Below, piece by piece: positions 22,741-41,532 of a stretch of 64,000 nucleotides of DNA. Origin of the DNA: Tetradesmus obliquus (Eukaryota > Chlorophyta > Chlorophyceae > Sphaeropleales > Scenedesmaceae); NCBI GenBank assembly GCA_030272155.1, contig CP126206.1, forward strand, positions 1,922,001-1,986,000, in the 5' to 3' direction. The translations under genes and the position numbers were made by a program. Position 1 is the first letter of the stretch; every line of letters begins with the position of its first letter. The notes below the pieces were generated by a model, which did no database searches, had not been told where the DNA came from, and saw nothing but the letters and a program-made list of their open reading frames with translations.

Positions 22741-24403
22741 CAATGCGATACAGCTCCCCACCCAGCGAGTGTGCGTTGTGGTCCACAAGTCGGACTTCAA
22801 CGTGTACACGTGTACACATGTGGTGCATATGACACATGCAGTGCATGCGGCAATTGCAGCTCAGCAACACAATGCAGCTACATGAACACGCAAGCTGCGC
22901 AGCTTGCCAGAGGTATAACAATGCTTCTTCTGCTGCTGTGTCTCTGCAACAGATATTGACGGCTGTGCAGGCAACCCGTGTTTGGGAAAGCTCAACACTG
23001 TGTGCAAAGACGTGCCTGCACCTGGGACCGGCTACAAGTGCTTGTGCCCAGCTGGCACTGCATTGGAAGGGAATGTATGTATTGCATGTGTCAGGATTGT
23101 GGCCGGCAATGGATCATTGGGCTATTCTGGCGACGGAGATCTGGCTACAAAGGCCGAGCTGAATCGCCCTGTTGGTGTATCGGTGAACGATGCTGGAGAC
23201 ATCTACATTGCAGGTGAGCGCACAGTCTGTACAGACTCTGTACAGAATGTGGCACATGCGCAGTTCACCCGCCCAGCGATCGCATCCCCCCCCCCCCCCC
23301 CCCCTCCCGCTGCTTTTATTGTGGTTGCCATTGTGGTGTGTGTAGATTCTTTCCTTTCAGATGTTTGTTTGAGCAGTGTAGCTGTTTGATTCCTGTGCCA
23401 AGTTGTACAACATGTGGTGTGCATACACGGACTTGTAGATTTAAATTTTTTAATCAGGCATACAGCCCAGCACGATACATCTTCCCCCTTACCTCCATAC
23501 TTGTACTTGATGAAAAAACTCTGCTCCACATGTTGATCTGATGCCATGCCTGGCTTCCTTTGCAGACTCATTCAACAACGTCATCCGCAAGGTGATGCGA
23601 TCATTGGCATTATCACAACTTTGGGCACCGGTACCATAACAAGCAGAACTTCTGGGGTGGTGGCAGCTCCAGATGGCACCATTTACTTCAATGAGGACGC
23701 TGGAGTCGTGCACCAGTACAACGGTGCAGCCGCAAGTTGCTGTAGCAGCGTTCCTGTTAACGGCCCATTGTATGGCCCATTTGGGGTGGCCATTAACCCC
23801 AAGTCCCAAGCTGTACATGTTATTGGCGTAGTGTTTGGTGTGTTGGTCGACGGTGGAGGTGCTACATTCCGCCGCTGCTGCTGCTGCCAGCCGCCGCAGC
23901 CATGAGCTCGCTGCTGCCGCTGCTGCCATCTGCGTTAGCAGCAGTGCCGCTGCTGCAGTTGCTGCTGAAGCTAGGCGCCGGCAGCTGCTGCAGGTCTGCG
24001 GGAGTGGGTGCTGCTGCAGCTGCTACTTGCGCTACGGTGGCTGCTGCAGCAGCTGCTGCTGCCTCTTTGCCTGCCTGTGGCCACACCATGAGGTGCACTT
24101 GCTGCACCATCTGCTCTAGCTCTGTATGAGGGAAACAGTAAATACACAAAAGCATTAGCAGGCATACCAGCGAGGTCTGCACGACAAGCAGCGGACGTAG
24201 ACTGATGCGCAGTCTACTGAACTTTACTGCACTTGCTGTTCTGCACATATCGACGTCAGCACACAAAAACTTCAGCAAAGGTGGACCATCAAGTAACCAG
24301 GCATACTCTGTGCCAGCCATGCAACAATACTGCTTGTCGTGCTCTGCTTTACATGGCACGCTGCCAGGCTTGTAATGTTGCGCTTCCACCATGCAGTTGG
24401 CGT

Positions 24404-24469
<66 letters not shown>

Positions 24470-25886
24470 CACCTGCAATGATCGCACTGCGTTTGCGCGA
24501 GTACACTTCAAAGCCTAGTGCCAGCTGAGAGACCTGCTCCTCCGTAGGATCCATCTTGCTGCTGACACTCTCCCTGCAGAGCCATGACAACACACAGTGT
24601 TGTGTGATGCGCAGCAGAGGCGAAGGTGTTGGCTTTGAAGGAGTAGCAGTAAAGTCATGTACGTAGCATGGGCTAGTAGGCTAGAAGATCCATTAGTCAG
24701 GCACAGCTTGCATAAGTCTTGTTGCAGCTTCATTTGTGTTCATCCTGTTGCGGCTCAACACATCGAAAAGGTGCCAGGACCAACATGCATCCACCTCGCT
24801 CCATTGCAACACATGTTGGTCAAGCAGAAGCACCAGCTGTTATGACCACCACTTGTATCACCGTTCACCAGTGGTCGGGGCCCGGCAGGGCTTGCTTCAA
24901 TGTCTCCATATCGAGTGACATAACACAACAGTTATAACAGTTGTTAATGACAGCTGCAGCATTTCACCAATGGCCTGGGCCCGGCAGGGCTTGCTCCATC
25001 GTCTCCATGTTGAGTGACACAACCCAACAGTTCTAACAGTTGTTATGACAGCTTCAACACATCTCACCAGTGGTCAGGCCCCGGCAGGGCTTGCTCCATC
25101 GTCTCCATGTTGAGCGTCACCGCCTGCCACAGAGTCTTGGGGCAGGCGACGTGGCACAGCATGTTAATGGAGCTGCCAGCAAGTGACAGGGCAGCAGCAG
25201 GAGCAGGTACAGCAGCAGCAGCAGCAGCAGGTGCAGCAGCAGGGAGCGTCGGCTTGGTGGCAACAGCAACATGCTGAGAACAGCGGCATGCATGTCAGCA
25301 GAAACAGCCCTAGCAAGCATCAGCAGCAGCAGGTTCAAAACTTGGCTGAGCAGCACAGCTGCATGTTCTGCTAAACTTGAACCCCGCATCAGGAACAGTT
25401 CAACTAGGCGTTTCCATTAAACCTACTATCGAACAACCACCTCTCCTTTCCCATGGCATTGCATTCAATTTCACAGGTGATGCATTCATCAGTTCTTTTG
25501 GTCAAGGTGTTCTGTACAAGTGGAGTGACTCAGGAGCTGTAACGGTATGGAACGCAAGGAGCACCCCGCCAGCTACAGGTGTTCTCGCAACCAGTGCTGC
25601 TTTTCGTGTCCCTTATGGAGTGGCTATAGATGCTGCTGGGAACATGCTTGTGAGTGAACTCGATGTAAGTTGCCAGGTGTGGCTCGTTGAGGCTCAGACT
25701 GGCTTACTCCGACTCGTGGCAGGCAGTGGCGGATGCGGCGCCTATGTGAATGCTAGTGACCCCACCAAAACTCAGCTGGGTCGACCAGGTCATGTGGCAT
25801 TTGGACCAGGAGATAGGTCTGTTTTGATTCCAGAAAATGGGCACAACCGCATCCTGAAGGTGATGCTTGAGTGTGTTGGCCTGTAG
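22741..25886 (+). CDS. EGF and NHL-repeat extracellular protein (5' end uncertain)
   Basis: Exons: one ending at 22912 (Cys-rich YDTCSACGNCSSATQC), 22953-23213, 23566 to about 23830, and about 25391-25859 (or on to a stop at 25884). Phases 1 and 1 match at the first two introns. The second exon holds an EGF-like unit (DIDGCAGNPCLG .. CLCPAGTALEGNVC) and an NHL blade (IVAGNGSLGYSGDGD .. NDAGDIYIAD). The next continues SFNNVIRKV then IITTLGTGT, and the last has further NHL-like blades (GVAIDAAGNMLVSE, LVAGSGGC, NGHNRILKV). NHL propellers bind ligands or scaffold proteins. EGF plus NHL and no kinase suggests a surface or secreted protein. A one-base deletion near 23594 breaks the frame between KV and DAIIGIITT, and a minus-strand gene lies in the third intron. 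The 5' end, the terminal exon and integrity are uncertain. Confidence 0.55.
23286..23310 (+). repeat. Poly-C tract
   Basis: An almost uninterrupted run of about 20 C followed by TCCC, in the intron after the first NHL exon. Tract length may be unreliable in the assembly. Confidence 0.9.
23862..25172 (-). CDS. Minus-strand gene nested in the NHL intron, unknown function
   Basis: Minus-strand exons 25172-25068, 24573-24473 and 24121-23862 join in phase with GT..AG introns. They encode about 155 residues: NMLCHVACPKTLWQAVTLN, METMEQALPGPDHW, then ESVSSKMDPTEEQVSQLALG, FEVYSRKRSAIIAG, ELEQMVQQVHLMVWP and an Ala/Ser-rich tail ending GGM. The helical, Leu/Gln-rich core resembles C-terminal regions of algal transcription factors, but no domain can be named. 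The first exon begins with an acceptor, so upstream coding (right of 25172) is missing or not recognised. It may be a transposed gene fragment or a gene starting at the Met at 25162. Two donor-side copies of its first exon lie in its first intron. It overlaps the NHL gene on the opposite strand. Confidence 0.5.
24404..24468 (+). repeat. CAG/CTG microsatellite
   Basis: About 22 perfect CAG units on the plus strand. For the nested minus-strand gene this is a CTG tract starting just inside the donor of its second exon. Confidence 0.92.
24865..25067 (-). repeat. Donor-side copies of the nested gene's first exon
   Basis: Two copies (about 24865-24910 and 24960-25012 on the plus strand) repeat the last ~45 bases of the minus exon 25172-25068. 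They keep the GCAAGCCCTGCCGGG core and the adjoining intron start, with a spacing of about 105 bp. The tandem unit includes an ACAGTTGTTA motif. Confidence 0.8.
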
Positions 25887-27842
25887 CTGGCAGCCCTGCT
25901 GCTGTGTTGCATGCTGTGGCTCACATCAGCCGCATGACCTATGTCAGCTCACCACCTAATCGCCTGTTGGCACATCACCTGGATGATTGTCTGAGCAGAT
26001 GTTGTTGCAGCATCGGCTTGCTGCAGCTGCGTGCTGCCATACTGCTGCCATACTGTTGCCACCAGCAGCCTCGTGCTGCGTTTAGCCATACTGCACGGCC
26101 CGATATTTCAAGAGATGATAGATTCATGGGTGCTTTGCTGATAGTGTGACGCCGTTGAGTGCCTCTGGCATGGAATGGCCTGGCTAGCTGCTAGCCAGTT
26201 GTTGCTGTGGACTTGCTAGGCAACACATGACCTCCGTCACAGCCTGCTTCTAGTACTCTCTGGCATGTATGACATTGTGGATGGCTTGGCGCCTGCCTAC
26301 ACCCAGCACGCGCGCGACCGCAGTGGGAAACTGTTGGGTGGCCATTTGGGTTTCATGCTGTGCGTTTTGTTTTGTTGAGTGCCGCCTGGCTTTGCTGTAG
26401 TAAAGGTGCTTACCAATAAGGGCTGTTAGCAACGCTGTTCTGCATCTGCGTGTGCTGGTGATGTTCATTCTGTGGGCGCTTGAAGGACGTGTTGTGCTTG
26501 TGGGCTGACTTTGCCTGGCATTGCCTGCAGGCTGACTGCCGCCTGGCTTTGCTGCGACAAGGGCTGTTTCCAACGCTGTGTTCCAATTTTTTGCATGTCC
26601 TGGCGGAGGTCTGTTGCAGAAGCCTGAGGCTTTTGCATGCCTTGTGGTTTTGACTTTGCCTGGCATCGCCTTTGGGGCTGCTTCTGCTCTAATTCTGGCA
26701 TGTGCTGGTATGTGCTTGTGCTTTGGCGTTGTCTTTGGGAGAGTGATAACGGCTAGATTATACATTGCTGGCAGCCGCTTGACTAGATTTCACTGTGGGC
26801 TACATTGTATGAGTTCCTACAGCTACAACATGCTGTGCTTCAGGATTGAGAATTGCTCTTGAAGTTTTTGAGAATGCCTGCTGTGCTGTGAGTCGGCCAG
26901 AGGCACTGCGCTACTGGATTCAGCTGATACAACAATGTTATGCTGGGTCAGCATAACAGTTAAAGCTGACGTTTTTGACATGCCATGCCGGGCAGTATGT
27001 GGTAACGCTGTGTTTTCACGCTTGAAGACGATGTACAGCCGTTTGTTTAAACTTTAAAGGTTAACATATCCAGTGATTTGCAACGTGCGTAGGTCCCACG
27101 TTGAATGAAAGCAATTCCCGTGCCTCAGCACAGTGCTGCTTGCATTCATGCGCTGCCCGGTCTGAGCGCTTTGCAGGAATGCCGCACAGCGGACGTGCAG
27201 CCTGGGACATGTGATGCATCACTCACATATGTTTGTCCTTGGCAGCGTGCTGCGCAACATGGCATGCTGGCGCTGTCATACACTTTGCTGCTGTAGAAGA
27301 CTCTTCATTACGCCTAGCCTTCAACCCACTGGGTTGTGGCACAGCAACAGTGCATTGCCAATAGCGCCGGGCCTCGCGTTGTGCTGACTGCCACAGTACA
27401 GTGCCGCAGGCAGTACGTGTACAGCCTGTTTCGGAAACGAGGCACTACGTGAACGTGAAGCAGCTGATATTCCCAGACCTTAGCGTCTCATCTGCCAGGT
27501 GCTGCTGACGAGGATTGAACGGGTACCCTAGCAGCTGCTGCTTGCACCTGGGGGGCCCCTGCTGCTGCAGCAGCAGCGCTGCTCACCAGCAGTGCTTGGT
27601 GTGTGCATATGCATTGGTGAGTGACACTGTCACTGCAGCCGCTGCAGTGAGTGGGCGGCGCCCGTCTTGCCACTGCTGCCCTCAACATCGTCCTTCGTCA
27701 ACCACTAAAGTATTGAGAGCCTGAAGCATCCGTTTACCTCCGACTTGATCCTTTCTTCTGTTCCGGAAAGTTGCACACCCAAGGTTGAGAGCTCCATACA
27801 GTAAACATGCCCTGACGCCTGCCGTGTGACACAAAGTCAATC
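25887..27842. other. Intergenic, no convincing gene
   Basis: The plus strand is T/G-rich here, like introns and 3' regions of plus-strand genes. This suggests it is the 3' flank or further introns of the NHL gene and the 5' flank of the WD40 gene. A minus frame of 171 codons (26250-26765) and a plus frame of 94 codons (26578-26862) overlap, contain internal repeats of TTTGCCTGGCAT and have no domain. Confidence 0.45.
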
Positions 27843-35250
<7,408 letters not shown>

Positions 35251-35286
35251 CTAGCTGGTTGCAGCTGCAGCTAGGTAGCTGATAGG

Positions 35287-35312
35287 AGTGCGCTTTGCAG
35301 GCGATGAAGAGG

Positions 35313-35356
<44 letters not shown>

Positions 35357-35912
35357 ACAGGTGCAAGGCAGCGGCGCAGGCGTGCTGCAGCTGGTGGTGG
35401 TGGTAGTGATGGTGACGGTGATGGCGAGGGTGGCGGCAGCAGTAGTGTGTGTGTGTGGGGGGGGGGGGGGGGGGGGAGGGGCAGGAGAGTGATGGTTGTG
35501 AGGGCGGTAATGAGCGGCCTTGCTATGTGAGCTAGCCTGCGGGCTGTCAGGCCAGTGACAGGCAACTTCAGGTTGTGGGTTATGCCAGATGAGGGGCAGG
35601 GGAGTGATGGTGGGGATGGTGGTGAGGGCGATGATGAGCTAGCCAACTGCAGCTAGGTAGCTGACAGCAGTTGGTTTGTTCTGGCCGCCAGAAGCAGCGG
35701 CTGCTCAGCAGCTAGGCTAGCTCAGTCATAAGCTAGTGCTACGAGAGCTACCCTGCACGCTGCCAGGTCAGTGATGTCAGGGACACTTCAAGCTGTTTAC
35801 AGTGTGACGGTGGTTTTCATGTAGTTGTGGGTCATCTGTCCATGATGGGCAGGAGACTGATGGTGCTGGGGTTGGTGGTGAGGGCAATGATGAGCGGCCT
35901 TGCTATGTGAGC
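35287..35912 (+). repeat. Copies of the last WD40 exon after its stop codon
   Basis: Following the stop at 35250, about 35287-35535 repeats the end of exon 9 from GTGCGCTTTGCAGGCGATGA through GGCAGCGGCGCAGGCG to GGCCTTGCTATGTGAGCTAG. Shorter copies of the final part follow at about 35589-35640 and 35848-35912. They would lie in the 3' UTR. Confidence 0.8.
35459..35477 (+). repeat. Poly-G tract
   Basis: About 17 G after a short TG run, inside the first post-stop copy of the last WD40 exon. Confidence 0.9.
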
Positions 35913-35994
35913 TAGCATGTGGTCTGCCAGGCCAGTGACAGGCGACTTCAGGTTGTGGGTTATGCCAGATGAGGGGCGTTTGTGGCTCGTTTTT

Positions 35995-36210
35995 TTTGTT
36001 ACCAGGGGGGACGAAATCCTACTGGCTAGTCACACGCAACACTCAGGCGAACCTGACTGCAGGGGACACAAGGCAATGCCTCCACCAGCAAGACATGTCT
36101 AACACCCCTATACAGGAGGTGCCCAGCTCCCGGACCAAAAGATAAGCAGAGGAGTTGAACCCCCACACCCCCTTGGTGTGCTGCAACTTGATTGTGGCTC
36201 GTATGCAGGG
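35995..36210 (-). mobile_element. Dispersed SINE-like repeat, copy 1
   Basis: About 200 bp shared with 43254-43445: TACCAGGGGGG, CCTACTGGCT, CTATACAGGAGGTGCCCAG, GGAGTTGAACCCCCACACCC. On the minus strand it contains GGTTCAACTCC, close to a tRNA-type B box, and ends CCTGGTAACAAAAAA with an A-rich tail, as in tRNA-derived SINEs. A short inverted piece of the same end lies at about 37000-37036. No coding capacity. The SINE class is inferred from the B box and tail only. Confidence 0.5.
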
Positions 36211-36419
36211 AGTTGCCGGTCATAAATGCAAGTAATTGTCAGTAGGCTGCAACGAGATGCAAGACGCACTCCCTGCTGCCTTGCCCCATACAGTGCAGCT
36301 GTGTCTGCAGGCTCGGGTACTTCTGTGACAGGCATGTCAGAGAGAGGGAGGATTACACGTGGGTCCTGGCACCATATAGTATCATGGGTTTCAACGTGCA
36401 TGCAGCATCTTAGACGGCG

Positions 36420-37090
36420 TGAGCCACAACAGGGTAGGTCTGGGACTGCTGCTTTTGAACAAGTACACTTCAACATATCAGCATTCAACTTGAGAACTGC
36501 CATGTATGCCCATACAGGCCTGGGCTGCCACAGTAGGCGGCACATCCCAGCCACAGGCCAGCTGCCATACTATCATAATATATCATAATAATAGGCAGGC
36601 TGCCTATGATAGGCTGGGCTGCCACAGAGGCAGCCACAACAGAGTGACCCCGGGGGGATAAACCTGGGACTGCCGCTGCTAACAAAGCACACTACAACAC
36701 TATCAACATCCGATAGGCCAACTGCCACAGGCCTGGGCTGCCACAGTCGGCGGCACATCCCAGCTACGGGCCAGCTGCCATACCATCATAGTACCATCAT
36801 AGTAGGCAGGCTGCCTAGAGGAGCCTCCTCTGCCTGAGGCTGGGCTGCCACAGTCGGCGGCACAACAGGGTGACCCTGGGGTTGAACCTGGGACTGTGGG
36901 GAAGAACCCAGGACTGCCGCTGCTAAGCAAGCACGTGACAACGTATCAACATTTTATAGGCCAACTGCCACAGGTTCGCTTGACTGCTGTGTATGGCCAG
37001 CCAGTAGGGTTTCGCTCCCCCTGGTAACAAAAACACTGCACAGGCCTGGGCTGCCACAGTAGGCGGCACATCCCAGCCACACGGCACGCG
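36420..37090. repeat. Mosaic of short dispersed repeats
   Basis: GGCCTGGGCTGCCACAG followed by GGCGGCACA recurs at about 36520, 36620, 36730, 36838 and 37043, interleaved with a second motif (CAACAGGGTGACCCTGGGG, then CTGGGACTGCCGCTGCTAA) at about 36425, 36645 and 36865. The second motif resembles a tRNA T-arm region. The pieces look like nested or tandem short elements in the intergenic gap between the convergent WD40 and DUF2177 genes. Confidence 0.6.
37000..37036 (+). mobile_element. Inverted end fragment of the SINE-like repeat
   Basis: CCAGTAGGGTTTCGCTCCCC and CTGGTAACAAAAAC are the reverse complement of the left end of the repeat at 35995, so this is a third, truncated copy in opposite orientation. 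Confidence 0.5.
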
Positions 37091-37184
37091 CAGTCATCGG
37101 TGTACACACACAGCTGCTGCAAAACGGCCACTGCTGCTACTCAGGTAACACTCTTTCCACAGCTTTCGCTGCTGGTGCTGCTGC

Positions 37185-37345
37185 TGCCGGGTGAGCTGCC
37201 TGCTCTGCACCATTGCCAGCACAGCACATGCTGCCGCTGTCGCGCCTCTGCACCTTGATCAGCTGCTGCTATTGGCTACAGCTGGTGCCGCCAGCCAGGC
37301 GTGCAGCCTGCTCTGCGCGATTGCCAGGCACATGCTGCTGCTGCT
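37185..37345 (-). repeat. Partial copies of the last DUF2177 exon
   Basis: Two pieces (about 37185-37240 and 37295-37345) repeat the end of the transmembrane part of the minus-strand exon (CAGCATGTGCTGTGCTGGCA) and the following GCAGAGCAGGCTGCACGCC. They lie downstream of the real sequence (37420-37465) in the direction of transcription. The one nearest 37200 leaves an alternative open tail. Confidence 0.65.
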
Positions 37346-37367
37346 GCGTTTGCTGCTGCTGTATCCC

Positions 37368-37778
37368 TCAGTCGCTGCTGCCGTTGCTTGCCACTGCTGC
37401 TGCCAGCCAGGCGTGCAGCCTGCTCTGCACCATTGCCAGCACAGCACATGCTGTGGTGCCCCAAGCCATGTCAACAAGTGCAACTGTCCAGGACCATCCA
37501 GTCAGCAGCGCACAGTTGGTGAGGTCCACTGTGCCATACAGCAGCACACCCATGGCGGCCCCCTGCAGCAGCAGCAGCAGCAGCAGCAGGAGCAGCAGCA
37601 GCAGCAGCAGCAGGGCAGCTGAAGACTTCTGCTGTAAAAGCATGGTGTGGATGACTGTGCCAGCATTTCTCCGGTGTTGTCATACTATGACAGGTGGACA
37701 TGCGGCGGCCGAGGTACAACAACGGCGGACTCGCAAAACTGCACGCTTCTTCAGTTAAAACCCTGAGTTCATGTTCTG

Positions 37779-37814
<36 letters not shown>

Positions 37815-37822
37815 GCAGCTGG

Positions 37823-37857
<35 letters not shown>

Positions 37858-38195
37858 AGGCTGGCAACACGTACCTGACCCAGGCAGTAGAAGGCCGACC
37901 TTCCTATATTATTGGGTAGCACAAACACCTGGTTCACTGCCACTATGCATATCCATGACAGCAGCGCTGCAACAGCATCCACATCTGGCTTCAGTATAGG
38001 CTTCAGGTGGCTCTGGTACACGTTGCTGGCTGTTGTTATCCATGCATAATCGAGCAGCACAAATACGATGAACGAGGGAAGGAACACGCCCAGTGCTGCT
38101 TTCCAGAGAGGCAGCCTGTGGTTTGCATTCATTAGGGAGTAGTGGACAGGCTGCATCCTTGAGGGTGTATTGCTGACGGGCTTAGCTCGCAGCAT
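37368..38195 (-). CDS. DUF2177-family multipass membrane protein
   Basis: Minus-strand exons 38195-37875 and 37562-37368 join in phase 0 and give 171 residues. The order of hydrophobic segments matches DUF2177: FLPSFIVFVLLDYAWITT with the LDYAW motif, a second helix AALLSWICIVAVNQVFVLP, a GRSAFYCLGQGAAMGVLLYG segment, GTVDLTNCALLTGW, and a last helix VDMAWGTTACAVLAM. About four membrane spans are expected. The family has no established activity. The intron ends in a sense CTG tract plus CAG. The start is uncertain: I use the first Met after an upstream in-frame stop, but an alternative small first exon (MNFSNFS near 38536) could splice to the Met at 38156. The frame reads past the last helix into Gln/Ala/Ser residues before the stop. 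Confidence 0.75.
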
Positions 38196-38625
38196 CAGAA
38201 GGAGACAACTGATGTATGTGTATCGGGCGACTGCGGCAGCCACGGATCAACATGCAGCACCGAGCAATTCAAAGCACAGGAGTGAGTGACACGGACACTC
38301 TGACAGGTTTGAACGCGTGAGAAGCTGGCTTACGCATTTAACTGCTTTGACATATGGTTATTGCACATCTTCAACTTCTCCGAGAGTCTGGGTTCTTGCT
38401 GTAGCTGAAGAGTCCCGTGAACTTTCCCTCGCATTGTCGTCCCTGTGCTCAGGCGAACCCTTCGAGTACCTACAGCCTCAAAAAATCTAATGGGGCGTTT
38501 GACCGGCTTTATTACCTGCTGAAGTTGCTGAAGTTCATCCGAGCAGCACGGCACTAGAGCAGTACACGTTCACTACGCCACACTGTGGCTGATCATAGGC
38601 TGATCTTCAATCCAGCAGACTCTCC
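38196..38625. promoter_or_regulatory. Shared upstream region of two divergent genes
   Basis: This ~430-bp gap separates the DUF2177 gene (minus) from the acid phosphatase gene (plus), so both promoters must lie here or in their 5' exons. I see no recognisable motif. A minus frame (38330-38554) may be 5' UTR or a first exon. Confidence 0.4.
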
Positions 38626-39140
38626 ATGGGGCTCAAAGTACGCCTGTTACATCCTGCGTCATCACTCTTCTGCCTGCTGCTGTTGATACTGGCAGCAGTG
38701 GGCAGCAGTGGGAGTGTAGCTGCACAGCAGGTTCCTGCAGCTGCAGGTGCTGCTGGTGCTGCAGCTGGAAGTGATCCTCCAGGGGAGCTTGTACTTGCAC
38801 AGGTGAGCCTGATCTGGCTCAATCAAACCACAGGCATGATACAGACATGTATACCTTACCGCAAGGTTGTGACAACTTCTACACGTGGGCAGGTGCACCT
38901 GCCCGGCACTGCCCGGTTGCTGGTGCACCCCGCCGTACAGGCGACAGGCGAGCCTGATGGATGCTTCTGTGCGGCGTACAGTCAGCCAGATCGGAGTTGG
39001 AAACCCAGGCTACTGCTACTCTGAACCTTGGAGACACTGCAGCACTGCCCACCCAGGCAGCATAAACAAACATCTCACTCTGTGACGCAGACGGCGGGCC
39101 CCAAGTGCAGCCGACAACAGCGTCAATGCTCTCATTCTGC

Positions 39141-39191
<51 letters not shown>

Positions 39192-41479
39192 TGCACCGTT
39201 GCACCACCCATCCACAGGTGGTGTTTCGCCACGGCGCCCGCACGCCACTTTCCAACGCATACTGGCCAGATGCACCTTGGACACACTGCAGCATCGCCCA
39301 CCTAGGCAGCATAAACATCTCACTCTATGACGCAGATGGTGGGCCCAAGCCGCCGCCCATCCCAGATGCCGGAACCACTCCGATCTTGCCCGGCGGCTGT
39401 CGCATGGGCATGCTGACAAATAACGGTTATAACATGGCACTGCAGCTGGGCCGGCGGCTGCGGGAGCGGTACATTGTACGGCACCGCCTGCTGCCGCCGC
39501 GGTACGGCGTTCCTGCAAGCGGCCGGTCGTTTCCTGCAAGTGCCAGCACACCGCTGCTGGCGGAGACGACTGCCTCTCAGCGCACAGTGCTGACGCTGCA
39601 AGGGGTTTTGAGCGGGCTGTACCCTGCAGGATTTGTAGCCAAGGGTGTGGCAGTGCCCGTGGCTTGCAGGAAAGCAGCACAAGAAATAATGGTGGGCGGG
39701 AATGCGACGTGCCCGGTGCTGCCGCTGCTGATCGCTCCGATGCAGGCGCTGCAGGACGAGCAAGGTGAGGGCTGCGGCACAGTGCTTTGCAGGACCGTGG
39801 CAGCATGAGAACCAGCAACTGCATAACAGTATGCATTCTTCACTGCCTCCTGCGCTCCAATTCAACTCCAGTTTTTCATAAAGGGTAGTCAACACAATTT
39901 AGCTCAGCAAGCACAACATCACTTCATGACTCCACCCTCACTCGCTCTTCACCCCCTTTTGCCAGCTGTTCCTGCAGTGTCCCGTGACCCTCAGCTGCAG
40001 CGCCTGGCGGGGCTGGAAGAGAGATGCCAGCTGGCCTCAAGGAACATGATGCTGTTGTGCAAGTGTGGCACTTCAAGCTTTCACTCATTCCCTTGACTCT
40101 ATGCTCATCCATCGCTCACCCCACGTCTGCTGCACGCCCCTGCAGTGTCCCGTGACCCTCAGCTGCAGCGCCTGGCGGCCCGCGTCTATGTAGCCCATCA
40201 AGCACACACGCATTCTTGATGTCGTGTCACCAACCTAACCCCCTGTTGCCGCCTGACCTCGCAGTGTCCCGTGACCCCCAACTGCAGCGGCTGGCGGCCC
40301 GCGTCCACTCTGAGCTGCAGCTGCCGGCCGGGACACCTGTCAGCTGGGGCAGGCTGCGGGACACACTGGCCTGCATGGCTGCTGAGGGAAAGCTGCCCCC
40401 TGGCGCGCTGCAGCTGCTGCCGTTGATAGATACAATCGCAACCAAACTCAAACTTGAGGTACGTCGGACTGACATGTGTTACTAGGGCTGCAGCAGTATC
40501 ATACGCAAAACACGGTGTAGCAGCTAACAGTTGCGATTACAACCAAGCCGAAGGTCGCGTTGAGTTTGGGGCCGGCTGCGGGACACACTGGCCTGCATGG
40601 CTGCTGAGGGACAGCTGCCACCCAGTGCTCTGCAGCTGCTGCCGCTGGTAGATATTGCAACCAAGCTCAAGGTTGAGGTGGGGCTGCGACTGGGTGTTGT
40701 TATTTCCTTTCTCTTATGACACATGTCTGTTAGCCACAGTGAAGCAGCATGCGTCGAGCTCCCTGTGAAAGGGTGAGCCGCACATGTGGTTGGTCTGGCT
40801 ATGCATCAGCTGGGGCCGGCTGTGGGACACATTGGCGTGCTTGGCTGCTGAGGGACAGGCGGGACGGCTGCCGCCCGGGGCGCTGCAGCTGCTGCCGCTA
40901 ATAGATACGATTGCAACAAAGCTGAAAGTTGAGGTAAGTAGGAATGACACTTGTAACTAGTGCGGATGCATTATGAAACATAAAACGCAGCGCAGCAGCG
41001 GCCTTTGTCCACTCTGAGCTGTAGCTGCCGGATGGGACATCTGTCAGCTGGGGCCGGCTGCGGGGCACACTGGCCTGCATGGCTGCTGAGGGACAGCTGC
41101 CGCAGGGGGCGCTGCAGCTGCTGCCGCTGATAGATACAATTGCAACCAAGCTCAAGGTCGAGGTAGGCTATAACAGGCTGGCGCTTGTTGGGGTCTCGAA
41201 ACAGCATATTACAAACATTGCAGCAAGTCTGTGGCTGCACTTGATGAAGAGGCAAGCCGAACCCGTCAGCTGGGGCCGGCTGCGGGACACACTGGCCTGC
41301 ATGGCTGCTGAGGGACAGGCGGACAGTTGCCAGCTGGCGCGCTGCAGCTGCTGCAGCTGATAGATACGATTGCAACCAAACTGAAGGTTGAGGTAAGCAG
41401 TAGGGCTCTCGCTTGTTGCAGTAAAAGCAGGCAGTAAGACAGTGGATGCTAACCACCGTAAGTAGTTCGCTTGCTTTGA

Positions 41480-41532
<53 letters not shown>

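Noticed and set aside
22709..22921. Minus frame with LVDHNAHSLGGELYR suggesting a DHH-type phosphoesterase
   Set aside because: Only about 30 residues, no other family motif, and both plus frames at the same place look at least as coding-like.
26250..26765. 171-codon minus-strand open frame
   Set aside because: It overlaps a plus frame of similar quality, has internal low-complexity repeats of TTTGCCTGGCAT and no recognisable domain.
36860..36935. A tRNA gene in the repeat mosaic
   Set aside because: A T-arm-like GGGTTGAACC is present, but no acceptor stem or anticodon arm could be paired around it.
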